IMG/VR virus record: IMGVR_UViG_3300009164_000375
Location: 1 to 22,947 of that record
Direction: 5' to 3' (one strand)
DNA length: 22,947 nt
Origin: a virus
Positions 16,023 to 21,350 of the stretch are shown here, in pieces. Positions within the stretch are counted from its first letter, which is position 1, and each line of letters starts with the position of its first letter. Made by a program: the position numbers and the translations under genes. The notes beneath the pieces were generated by a model, which was not told the origin of the DNA, made no database searches, and saw nothing but the letters and a program-made list of their open reading frames with translations.

Positions 16023-16760
16023 TTAGTCCTTCCTGATCAGGTCGATTGCTTTTGCGATTTCCCAGCCAACACCTTTGCCAGTGGTGATGCCCATTTCGTT
16101 GGCGATCGTCTCGAGCATTTTAACGGCAACGTCTTTATCAGACTCGAAGAACGGAGTTGCCCATGGCCAGACTTCAAGAATCAAACTTTCCATCTTGCGT
16201 ACAATCTCGCCATACTCACCTTGTGCACGCAACGACTTCCGTGCCTTAATGAGGTCAGTGACGGATCGGAAGTTATATTTACAAACAATGTTGCACTCAG
16301 TGTTCAATGGCAGGATACCACGTGCATCCTCGAGCGCCACACCCATCTCGACCAACTCTTTGTAGGATTGGCGAGCAGACTCCACCGCAGTGCGATACGC
16401 TTCGAGCTGACTGCCTTCCAACTTCCTGCCTTCAACAACACCCAGCTCAGACGCATTGGTAACACGCATCGACTGCATTGCGTAAGAAGCAGTGCGAGTG
16501 CGAGTTATTTGCTGCGCTACAGCTCGGCTGATACCGCTGAGCAGGAAGGTAACGTCCACAAACTCCCAAGAGCTCTTTATGGTCTTAGCCATGTATTGCA
16601 GCTCTTCCTCTTTTTTGCTAATGCCCCAACCCTTGATCTGGCTCATAAGACCAGAGCTAAGATTGAGACGAGTTTGCTTAGTGAAGATCATCACGTCTGC
16701 AGCATGCCACATCTGGTCGCTACGACCGATGCCTGTAAAATCGATTAATTCAACTTTCAT
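16023..16760 (-). CDS. thyX: Flavin-dependent thymidylate synthase ThyX
   Basis: This 245-residue protein matches ThyX, which makes dTMP from dUMP using methylenetetrahydrofolate, NADPH and FAD. The diagnostic signature is present as ITRTRTASYAMQSMR: Arg87, Arg89, Ser97 and Arg99 align with RHRx7SxR, but the usual His is Thr88. Other ThyX landmarks are FLLSGISRAVAQQITR before the motif, EDARGILPLNTEC, and the C-terminal NFRSVTDLIKARKSLRAQGE segment. Its size fits the family (220-260 aa). It overlaps the 80-aa gene by 11 bases and is followed one base later by a HAD phosphatase. Phages carry ThyX to raise dTMP during genome replication. The His-to-Thr change may alter flavin binding or activity. 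Confidence 0.9.
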   Translation of the reverse strand: MKVELIDFTGIGRSDQMWHAADVMIFTKQTRLNLSSGLMSQIKGWGISKKEEELQYMAKTIKSSWEFVDVTFLLSGISRAVAQQITRTRTASYAMQSMRVTNASELGVVEGRKLEGSQLEAYRTAVESARQSYKELVEMGVALEDARGILPLNTECNIVCKYNFRSVTDLIKARKSLRAQGEYGEIVRKMESLILEVWPWATPFFESDKDVAVKMLETIANEMGITTGKGVGWEIAKAIDLIRKD

Positions 16761-16992
16761 TTTCTTTGCTCACTTTCTTTTGTAAAACAGCAACAATTTG
16801 CAATATTTGGTCAGGGGTAAACTTGTGATTGGTTATGTAGTCTTCAACAACATGACAAGCAAAGTTTACACCACGATCAAAACAGTCTAACCCCTTAGCG
16901 ATTGCAACTTCCTCGTGTACGAGTCGGCATTCACCAGTTTCTTGATCACATTCAGATCCTGAAGGACGTCGTCCAGTAATATATTCCGCCAT
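16750..16992 (-). CDS. Small conserved-looking protein between flavoprotein and ThyX
   Basis: This 80-residue protein has a Cys pair near the N terminus (ECDQETGECRLVHEE, about residues 14-28). More Cys follow, as LDCFDRG and NFACHVVEDYI, and the end is a helix, TPDQILQIVAVLQKKVSKEN. The ATG at 16992 has an AGGGAG ribosome-binding site. The gene overlaps the flavoprotein by 106 bases at its start and ThyX by 11 at its end. Such a large overlap leaves open a shorter start, such as a GTG near Val25, but the RBS favours the ATG. Function is unknown. Confidence 0.6.
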   Translation of the reverse strand: MAEYITGRRPSGSECDQETGECRLVHEEVAIAKGLDCFDRGVNFACHVVEDYITNHKFTPDQILQIVAVLQKKVSKENES

Positions 16993-17795
16993 GTTGCAAA
17001 TCTCCCTAAAGAATAAACTCCGTGTTGTTGTGAAAGACTTTCGACAACAAACCTACGGAGTGGTTCGTCGATCGGTGCAATCTTGCCATACGATTGCTTG
17101 TGGTTGGCATCGATGACCTCAATGTCGTCGTCAACAAGACCAAATGCATCAAGCACCTCGGTCATGTCGGACTGCACGTAAGTCATGTCGTCGACCGACT
17201 CAACAATTAGCAAATTGCCAGTGATTGAGGCTCGGTACACAGCAGTGCTCGGAGACGGAAAATAAATCGTCTGGAACACGTCTGCAGATTTGACTCGGAA
17301 GCGTTGCACCCGAATCGGAGAGAACTTGAACAACACGCTCTCTTTTAACTCCATGCCTGCGAGTTTGAGCGCAATGTTCATAGGGATCGTGCTGATGATT
17401 GGGTGGTGCTCGGGCAATTTCTCGACAGGAGTTTCCCATTCCACTCGATCACCAACCTGTTCGATCAAACGCAAGATAAAGTCTTCGGGTGCAATGTAAC
17501 GATCCGCTGCATCCGTTTTCCAAATTGATCGGTCAAAGTAACCACCAGCAACCTTGTGCGAGTACAAATTCGACAACTGAATGTTTGGCTCGTAGAACTT
17601 GCCATCCACCCAGATGTTTTTGAACACACGAATCTTGCGGAACGGAATGCCCACTGCATCGCCGACAGCAGAGGTGCGGAAGCGCAAGACAGCCCTGTGA
17701 GACTGCCTGTCTTTCGACGAGGCTTCAAACACCTTTGCTTGCGGATTGACCGCAGCAGCGATCAACCCACTCAGCCCAGCGCCAAGTATGATCAT
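16887..17795 (-). CDS. FAD/NAD(P)-binding oxidoreductase, UDP-galactopyranose mutase-like
   Basis: The true start is the ATG at 17795, which overlaps the DUF932 stop (ATGA) and follows a GAGGAG ribosome-binding site. A longer frame beginning at 17951 would run inside the upstream gene. The 302-residue product begins with a dinucleotide-binding fold, MIILGAGLSGLIAA (GxGxxG, residues 5-10), followed by acidic Glu24 in KVFEAS, as expected for FAD binding. The C-terminal part (SYGKIAPIDEPLRR then VYSLGRFATWRNILLDDVLQ) resembles the UDP-galactopyranose mutase/amine-oxidase fold. No clear sugar-nucleotide site is visible by eye. Position beside ThyX, another flavoenzyme, may mean shared redox or nucleotide chemistry; alternatively it modifies a nucleotide or sugar. 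Confidence 0.78.
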   Translation of the reverse strand: MIILGAGLSGLIAAAVNPQAKVFEASSKDRQSHRAVLRFRTSAVGDAVGIPFRKIRVFKNIWVDGKFYEPNIQLSNLYSHKVAGGYFDRSIWKTDAADRYIAPEDFILRLIEQVGDRVEWETPVEKLPEHHPIISTIPMNIALKLAGMELKESVLFKFSPIRVQRFRVKSADVFQTIYFPSPSTAVYRASITGNLLIVESVDDMTYVQSDMTEVLDAFGLVDDDIEVIDANHKQSYGKIAPIDEPLRRFVVESLSQQHGVYSLGRFATWRNILLDDVLQDLNVIKKLVNADSYTRKLQSLRG

Positions 17796-18529
17796 AACAT
17801 CTCCTCGGCGATCTCCCACAATTTCATATTCACCTTGACAGTGTTGTCCATTGCACGGATGCCGTGTGTGCGAGTGTTGCGACCATTCGTTGAACGACCA
17901 ACGATGCCACCTTTGATAAGGTTTTCTTGCACACGATTGAAAATGCGCCACAGGTCTGAGCCTTGGTCTTCCGCACGACGAGCCTCGAGCAATGTGTGTG
18001 GCATAACACGACCACCCCAGAGCGCTGAAGCCAGCACAGAGAATTCAACTTCCTCGTTCTTGCTAAGGACACGTTGCTTGAACACGTCGATGCGACGAGC
18101 TGCTTCTTGCGCAGACTTGATGACCTTGTTTGCTTCCTCAAGCACACGCTCAGCAGTTACGTCCACGTGGCGAATGCGAGCAGATTCAATCTCCTGCGAC
18201 TTGACGATCAATCCGTTGGAGCAAACAAAACGGAACAAGCCAGCTTCCATACGCAGAGAAGAAGAGCCATCGTTAGCATTGATGACCATTATCTCGGGCA
18301 CAGAGCCATTGATCTCCTTGAGGTAAGACTCGTGGCGCATACGCACAAAGTGACGCACCATGCGTGGGTCACGTTTGCGTGGCTTGAGTGTGTTGGTTTG
18401 CGTTACTGTGAAACCCTCTTCACGCATGAGGTTGACGACTGATTCGGTGCTGATCAAATCGTACTTGGCAGAAAGTTTTTCGAACTTGATGCCGTCTGTT
18501 GCTGCTTCTGGAAGAATAATTTGTGACAT
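17792..18529 (-). CDS. DUF932 domain protein
   Basis: This 245-residue protein matches the DUF932 phage/plasmid family. Typical elements are FVRMRHESYLKEINGSVPEI, VINANDGSSSLRMEAGLFRF, VCSNGLIVKSQEIESARIRH, then a helical segment with RRAEDQGSDLWRIFNRVQEN and the ending VNMKLWEIAEEML. The C-terminal GGIVGRSTNGRNTRTHGI stretch is Arg/Gly rich. The biochemical activity of DUF932 is not established. These genes occur in phage and plasmid early regions near replication functions, which fits here. The start is preceded by an AGGAGCAAAAC leader that is a weak copy of the operon's repeated leader. It is coupled to the flavoprotein through an ATGA overlap. Confidence 0.88.
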   Translation of the reverse strand: MSQIILPEAATDGIKFEKLSAKYDLISTESVVNLMREEGFTVTQTNTLKPRKRDPRMVRHFVRMRHESYLKEINGSVPEIMVINANDGSSSLRMEAGLFRFVCSNGLIVKSQEIESARIRHVDVTAERVLEEANKVIKSAQEAARRIDVFKQRVLSKNEEVEFSVLASALWGGRVMPHTLLEARRAEDQGSDLWRIFNRVQENLIKGGIVGRSTNGRNTRTHGIRAMDNTVKVNMKLWEIAEEML

Positions 18530-18542
18530 GTTTTGCTCCTGT

Positions 18543-18857
18543 TTAGATTGAAAGACCGAGAACTAAAAATATATACATACCTGTTGCACCGAGTGCAGCC
18601 ATCAAGACCATCTGCCACCAATTTGGCTCCCAATTGTCGCTGAATGCTTTTGGTTTGACAATAGAGTCGATTTGCTTGTTGACGCTGGTCATTATTTCTT
18701 TTGCCCTTTTTGCTTCAAGTTTGCTTAAGCCCAACTCGCAACGGATGTTGTAGATGTAGCCTGTGGTGCAGTTTACTCGCTCAGCAATCTCTTTGATCGA
18801 CATGTTGCCCTCGTTCAAGAGTTTGATGATCAACTGCTTGCGGATAGATTCAGCCAT
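18543..18857 (-). CDS. Membrane-anchored HTH protein
   Basis: The 104-residue protein has a helix-turn-helix at residues 20-44 (SIKEIAERVNCTTGYIYNIR). A charged linker follows, then a C-terminal hydrophobic helix at about 80-104 (WWQMVLMAALGATGMYIFLV), consistent with a single transmembrane segment. The HTH resembles those of small phage and plasmid regulators. A DNA-binding domain tethered to the membrane is unusual and could place phage DNA or a promoter at the cell envelope. The start lies within the end of the upstream 136-aa gene (8-base overlap). The ribosome-binding leader is the repeated CTGGAGAAA element. Function as a regulator is inferred. Confidence 0.7.
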   Translation of the reverse strand: MAESIRKQLIIKLLNEGNMSIKEIAERVNCTTGYIYNIRCELGLSKLEAKRAKEIMTSVNKQIDSIVKPKAFSDNWEPNWWQMVLMAALGATGMYIFLVLGLSI

Positions 18858-19260
18858 TTGCTTTCTCCAGTTTAGTTTTAAAGAGCGCCAATAATTCTGG
18901 CGGTGTGGTGGCTCGTATACCGAGCTTCTTGTCTAGTTTTTGGTAATGAGTCTTGATCAAATCTTGCATCTTGCGACTCTGCTCAAGCACCTGATGCACA
19001 AGCTCAACAGCGTCACTGCTCTTACCACCGACATGCCAGTAGTAACGATGCAAAGGAGTTTCGCTCTCTTTCCAATCGTAGATGGTGGCGATGGTGCCGT
19101 CTTCGAACTGCAAGCGCCAGCAGCAGGTAACCTTGTCTGCTTGGCGGTCGTCTGGACCTTCGTCAGGCTGACCGAAAGCGTCGAACAGCTCGTCGTACGT
19201 AGCGATTACATAACCCTTGAGCGAAGTGCGTTCAATGATTGCGTCGTTTGTAAATTTCAT
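18850..19260 (-). CDS. Conserved phage protein of unknown function (136 aa)
   Basis: This protein contains ATYDELFDAFGQPDEG, CWRLQFEDGTIATIYDWKES and a YYWHVGGKSSDAVELVHQVL segment, followed by a Lys-rich helical C terminus. The pattern of FEDGT, IYDWK and WHxGG is one I associate with small phage early proteins of unknown function; I cannot name a domain. It has a good leader with GGAG eight bases before the ATG. Its end overlaps the HTH gene by 8 bases. Its last residues, KLEKANG, are encoded by the repeated leader element of the next gene, so that element doubles as coding sequence. No catalytic residues are evident. Confidence 0.75.
   Translation of the reverse strand: MKFTNDAIIERTSLKGYVIATYDELFDAFGQPDEGPDDRQADKVTCCWRLQFEDGTIATIYDWKESETPLHRYYWHVGGKSSDAVELVHQVLEQSRKMQDLIKTHYQKLDKKLGIRATTPPELLALFKTKLEKANG
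18862..18879 (-). promoter_or_regulatory. Repeated ribosome-binding leader, copy A
   Basis: On the - strand this reads AAAACTAAACTGGAGAAA, just before the HTH protein gene. It shares the core AAACTGGAGAAA with three other leaders. Here it also codes for the end of the 136-aa protein. Confidence 0.8.
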
Positions 19261-19265
19261 TTCTG

Positions 19266-19283
19266 TTTCTCCAGTTTAGTTAA
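19266..19283 (-). promoter_or_regulatory. Repeated ribosome-binding leader, copy B
   Basis: On the - strand TTAACTAAACTGGAGAAA precedes the 136-aa protein gene; GGAG lies eight bases before the ATG. Its TAA is the stop codon of the upstream 144-aa gene. Confidence 0.8.
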
Positions 19284-19710
19284 GAACCCAATAACCATAC
19301 ACGCAACGACCAGTCTCACGCTCTGGGTTGTGTGTATCGTTTATAACTCCGTCAACAACGCATGTGTAGTGCTTGCTAACAGAAACCACAAGGCGACCCA
19401 TGGGCAACTCGCCATCCGTCAAATGCACTTTGCAACCAGTGCCTATGCCCATCGTTGCTACCCAGCTGAACCCTAGCTCAGCCATGTAATCTTTAAACCA
19501 TTTACGACCCACGTTGATGCCGTTACGAGCCGAGGCAGAACGCTTACCAGCTTTGCCTGAGCGCTGGTTGCCAGTGCCTTCAGCGAGCTTTGCGTAAACT
19601 TCTGCGTAGGGTTTGCCAGAAGCAATTGCAATCGCACGAGCTACGCAATCTCCAGCAGAGCCTTTGAACCCTGCCTCTTGCCTACCACCATCGTTGAATT
19701 TGAATTCCAT
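19276..19710 (-). CDS. Papain-like (Cys-His) fold protein candidate
   Basis: The 144-residue protein has the pattern GSAGDCVARAIAIASGKPYAEVY, with Cys22 at the N-terminal end of a helix. KHYTCVVDGVINDTHNP follows, with His114 and Asp125. This Cys-His-Asp order and spacing are like papain-fold cysteine proteases and related amidases. Similar small phage proteins with a DCVxRA motif exist, but their substrates are not known. Residues 49-61 are basic (RSGKAGKRSASAR). The ATG is preceded by the repeated GGAG leader. A role in processing a host or phage protein early in infection is possible but inferred. It could also be a non-catalytic derivative. Confidence 0.7.
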   Translation of the reverse strand: MEFKFNDGGRQEAGFKGSAGDCVARAIAIASGKPYAEVYAKLAEGTGNQRSGKAGKRSASARNGINVGRKWFKDYMAELGFSWVATMGIGTGCKVHLTDGELPMGRLVVSVSKHYTCVVDGVINDTHNPERETGRCVYGYWVLN

Positions 19711-19717
19711 TTTACAG

Positions 19718-19735
19718 TTTCTCCAGTTTTGTTAA
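19718..19735 (-). promoter_or_regulatory. Repeated ribosome-binding leader, copy C
   Basis: On the - strand TTAACAAAACTGGAGAAA precedes the 144-aa papain-like candidate; GGAG lies ten bases before the ATG. This copy is in a noncoding gap, so its conservation is not explained by protein coding. Confidence 0.8.
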
Positions 19736-19738
19736 AGG

Positions 19739-19805
19739 TAGCGAGCCAAGTCTTTTTAGTCGTTCGTCTTCGAGTACTTGAGCTGAATAGTGTCGAGGCT
19801 CGCTA
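19739..19805. other. Noncoding gap with a perfect 9-bp long-range inverted repeat
   Basis: TAGCGAGCC (19739-19747) and GGCTCGCTA (19797-19805) bracket 49 bases in the only noncoding gap between the 98-aa and 144-aa genes. The transcript would fold into a closed stem with an internal CTCAAGTACTCGAAG near-palindrome. It lacks a T-arm and anticodon layout, so it is not a tRNA. It may be an mRNA processing, stability or small-RNA element. Confidence 0.5.
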
Positions 19806-19812
19806 GTAAACT

Positions 19813-20109
19813 TTACGCTACTTGCGTAACACGCTCGGTCTTCACAGTGATGATCGAGCTGATTTTAGTAAACTTCTGAACTTGCTCGGCAGTAGCACCG
19901 AGTTCTGCTGCAAGACCTTTGCCGTCGAGCGTGCCACGCTGAGACAAAGTTACTTTAGCAACATACTCGTTACCAACAGTAGCACCTTCGCCGAACTCGT
20001 TAGCCACGTGGGCTTTGAGTTCCTTGGCACGTGCTTCGAGCGCTTTGATTTGGTCGTTGATAGAACCGAGTTCGTCGACGATTGATACGATTTGGTTATT
20101 TGCTTTCAT
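19813..20109 (-). CDS. Small coiled-coil phage protein
   Basis: This 98-residue protein begins with a probable coiled coil (IVSIVDELGSINDQIKALEA, RAKELKAHVANEF; residues 7-39). A compact beta-rich part follows, with YVAKVTLSQRGTLDGKGLAA and KISSIITVKTERVTQV. The helix followed by a KVTLSxRxTLDxKxL pattern is common among small early phage proteins; I cannot tie it to a known activity. It starts six bases after the GGAG of a repeated leader and lies downstream of a sigma-70-like promoter (20168-20196). High expression and a binding or scaffold role would fit, by inference. Confidence 0.75.
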   Translation of the reverse strand: MKANNQIVSIVDELGSINDQIKALEARAKELKAHVANEFGEGATVGNEYVAKVTLSQRGTLDGKGLAAELGATAEQVQKFTKISSIITVKTERVTQVA

Positions 20110-20112
20110 CTG

Positions 20113-20130
20113 TTTCTCCAGTTTGGTTTA
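20113..20130 (-). promoter_or_regulatory. Repeated ribosome-binding leader, copy D
   Basis: On the - strand TAAACCAAACTGGAGAAA precedes the 98-aa coiled-coil gene; GGAG lies six bases before the ATG. Shorter, divergent copies occur at 18536-18546 (DUF932 gene) and 20756-20766 (HCDKH gene). Confidence 0.8.
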
Positions 20131-20167
20131 GGTTTCAACCTCTCACAAAATCGTTCGAGGTAAGAGA

Positions 20168-20196
20168 ATTATCTCTCTAAAAATTGGTTAAGGCAA
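20168..20196 (-). promoter_or_regulatory. Sigma-70-like promoter within the early operon
   Basis: On the - strand TTGCCT (20191-20196) and GATAAT (20168-20173) are spaced by 17 bases, close to the consensus arrangement. The downstream gene is the 98-aa coiled-coil protein. It lies in a 146-base gap. The -10 sits in an inverted repeat, AGAGAATTATCTCT (20163-20176), that could be an operator. Confidence 0.65.
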
Positions 20197-20223
20197 CAAC
20201 TTTTTCACAAAAATTACAAAATA

Positions 20224-20248
20224 TTTTCACTATTTTTACCAGTGAAAA
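20224..20248 (-). terminator. Possible weak terminator after the HCDKH protein gene
   Basis: TTTTCACT (20224-20231) and AGTGAAAA (20241-20248) pair as an 8-bp stem, followed on the - strand by TATTTTGTAATTTTT. The stem is AT-rich with few G-C pairs, so termination would be partial. It lies just 8 bases after the upstream gene's stop, in front of the second promoter. Confidence 0.4.
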
Positions 20249-20255
20249 CCCTTGA

Positions 20256-20750
20256 TCAGGCAAATTCTGGGGAATTTAGCCATAAAGGCGCACCGCCAGC
20301 ACGCTCCCAGCTCATCCAGTCGGTCGTGTCGAGCTTGTGGCGGTAATAATTACGATAGGACTCGACAGGATCGTCGGTCTTGCACTCGTCAGGCATGCAC
20401 AGGGCAAATGGGACGCTAGGCGCTTTGTTTAGCGCAGGTGGTGCCTTGCTCAGCTCGCCAGAGAACAACTCAGCGCAAGCGTGGTATTTACCATAGCGCA
20501 ACTTGTATTCACGAGCAAGGTATTGCCCAAGCGTCAAAAGCCAGCGATAATTCATAAGGGAAGCAGCAGCCCACTGAACACAAGGATGGTTCTCGTGAGT
20601 TGGTTTGTATGTTACGTTAGCGCCATTGCCGTGGATGTGGTGCACAGTGGCAAGAATCTGCGCTGTTTCGAGCGTCATCTTAACAACGTGTTTGTCGCAG
20701 TGCATCTTGGCTGCAAGTGGTGCGGATTGGTGTAGTACAAAAATGTTCAT
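20256..20750 (-). CDS. Conserved phage protein with HCDKH motif
   Basis: The 164-residue protein starts MNIFVLHQSAPLAAKMHCDK and continues HVVKMTLETAQILATVHHIH. The clustered His17, Cys18, Asp19, Lys20 and His21, followed by an amphipathic helix, could form a metal or nucleic acid site. Further on, YKPTHENHPCVQWAAASLMN and WMSWERAGGAPLWLNSPEF are also rich in His and Trp. I recognise the N-terminal pattern from uncharacterised phage and bacterial proteins but cannot state a function. It is the first gene of the leftward operon, with a leader that is an incomplete copy of the repeated element, and a promoter about 45 bases upstream. A hairpin downstream at 20224-20248 may end part of its message. 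Confidence 0.75.
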   Translation of the reverse strand: MNIFVLHQSAPLAAKMHCDKHVVKMTLETAQILATVHHIHGNGANVTYKPTHENHPCVQWAAASLMNYRWLLTLGQYLAREYKLRYGKYHACAELFSGELSKAPPALNKAPSVPFALCMPDECKTDDPVESYRNYYRHKLDTTDWMSWERAGGAPLWLNSPEFA

Positions 20751-20781
20751 CTCGGTTTCTCCTGTTGATATCGACTGAACT

Positions 20782-20796
20782 TTTCAATCGATGAAA
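20782..20796. promoter_or_regulatory. Inverted repeat at the expected start site, possible operator
   Basis: TTTCAATCGATGAAA has perfect 5-base arms and lies just downstream of the leftward -10 element, where transcription would begin. A repressor or the HTH protein encoded in this operon could bind here; no binding partner is proven. Confidence 0.35.
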
Positions 20797-20798
20797 GA

Positions 20799-20826
20799 AT
20801 TATGCCTCAATTTTCACGAAAAGCAA
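20799..20826 (-). promoter_or_regulatory. Sigma-70-like promoter of the leftward early operon
   Basis: On the - strand TTGCTT (20821-20826) and CATAAT (20799-20804) are separated by 16 bases, about 50 bases before the first gene of the operon. It is the best leftward promoter in the divergent gap 20751-20885. No equally good rightward promoter is seen; the only TATAAG (20872 region) would overlap the RBS. Confidence 0.6.
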
Positions 20827-20885
20827 ACAATTTTTGTAAATATTTTTCATCTTTTTTGTAAGTCGTTGTTTTTTATAAGGATTTT

Positions 20886-21350
20886 ATGAAGGAATCAGCA
20901 CTCTGGAGTAGCCTAAAAGACTCAGGCGAGCTGCCTTTCCACGTAAGAATTGAGTCTCCAGCCAGTCCTGGAGTGCCTGACGTGTACTTTTCCCTCAACA
21001 ACGGAGTCACGGGTTGGCTCGAGCTAAAAGTTGTTCCCGACACGCACAAGAAAATTTTAACGCAAGGCACGGGAGTCGGGCAACTCCGTCCTCTTCAGGT
21101 TCTATGGGCTAGGCAAGCAAGCGACAAAAATATTTTCACGAATGTGTTGCTCTTCGTCCAAAAACGAGCGATACTTCTGTCAGGTCGAGACGTTTTCCCT
21201 CTTTTGGGCGCACCGATTGACCAAGTGTTAGCGAGGGCATTGTGGGTTGGTTCTACCTCTCCACGTGAGCGCTGGCAAGGACTACAGGAGAAACTGGATA
21301 AACATGGAAGAGAAACAACTATTCACTTGGCAGCAGAAGGCTCTGGATGA
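20886..21350 (+). CDS. VRR-NUC-like PD-(D/E)XK nuclease
   Basis: The 154-residue protein shows the core of a PD-(D/E)XK nuclease: SPGVPDVYFSLNNG with Asp32, then GWLELKVV with Glu46 and Lys48. A following GQLRPLQVLWARQ helix supplies the Gln common in this group. This is the VRR-NUC-type arrangement found in small phage nucleases, often beside an SNF2-like helicase, as here. Such enzymes cut branched or flapped DNA. An AAGGA ribosome-binding site lies five bases before the ATG. Its 3' end overlaps the helicase gene by 47 bases. A role in recombination, replication-fork processing or host DNA cutting is inferred. Confidence 0.85.
   Translation: MKESALWSSLKDSGELPFHVRIESPASPGVPDVYFSLNNGVTGWLELKVVPDTHKKILTQGTGVGQLRPLQVLWARQASDKNIFTNVLLFVQKRAILLSGRDVFPLLGAPIDQVLARALWVGSTSPRERWQGLQEKLDKHGRETTIHLAAEGSG

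Noticed and set aside
17796-17951. N-terminal extension of the flavoprotein
   Set aside because: The extension lies within the DUF932 gene, while the ATG at 17795 has a GAGGAG site and begins exactly at the GxGxxG fold.
18940-19476. 178-aa frame on the + strand across two early genes
   Set aside because: It is antisense to two well-supported overlapping genes with proper leaders and has no family resemblance.
19739-19805. tRNA gene
   Set aside because: The 67-base stem-closed element lacks a T-arm, anticodon loop and CCA-proximal layout on either strand.
20868-20880. TATAAG as a -10 box for the rightward genes
   Set aside because: It overlaps the AAGGA ribosome-binding site, so a transcript from it would start after the RBS; no matching -35 is seen.
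21247-21303. Earlier start for the helicase
   Set aside because: The added residues overlap the nuclease gene and are not helicase-like; the ATG at 21304 begins the FTWQQKALDE segment expected at the helicase N terminus.
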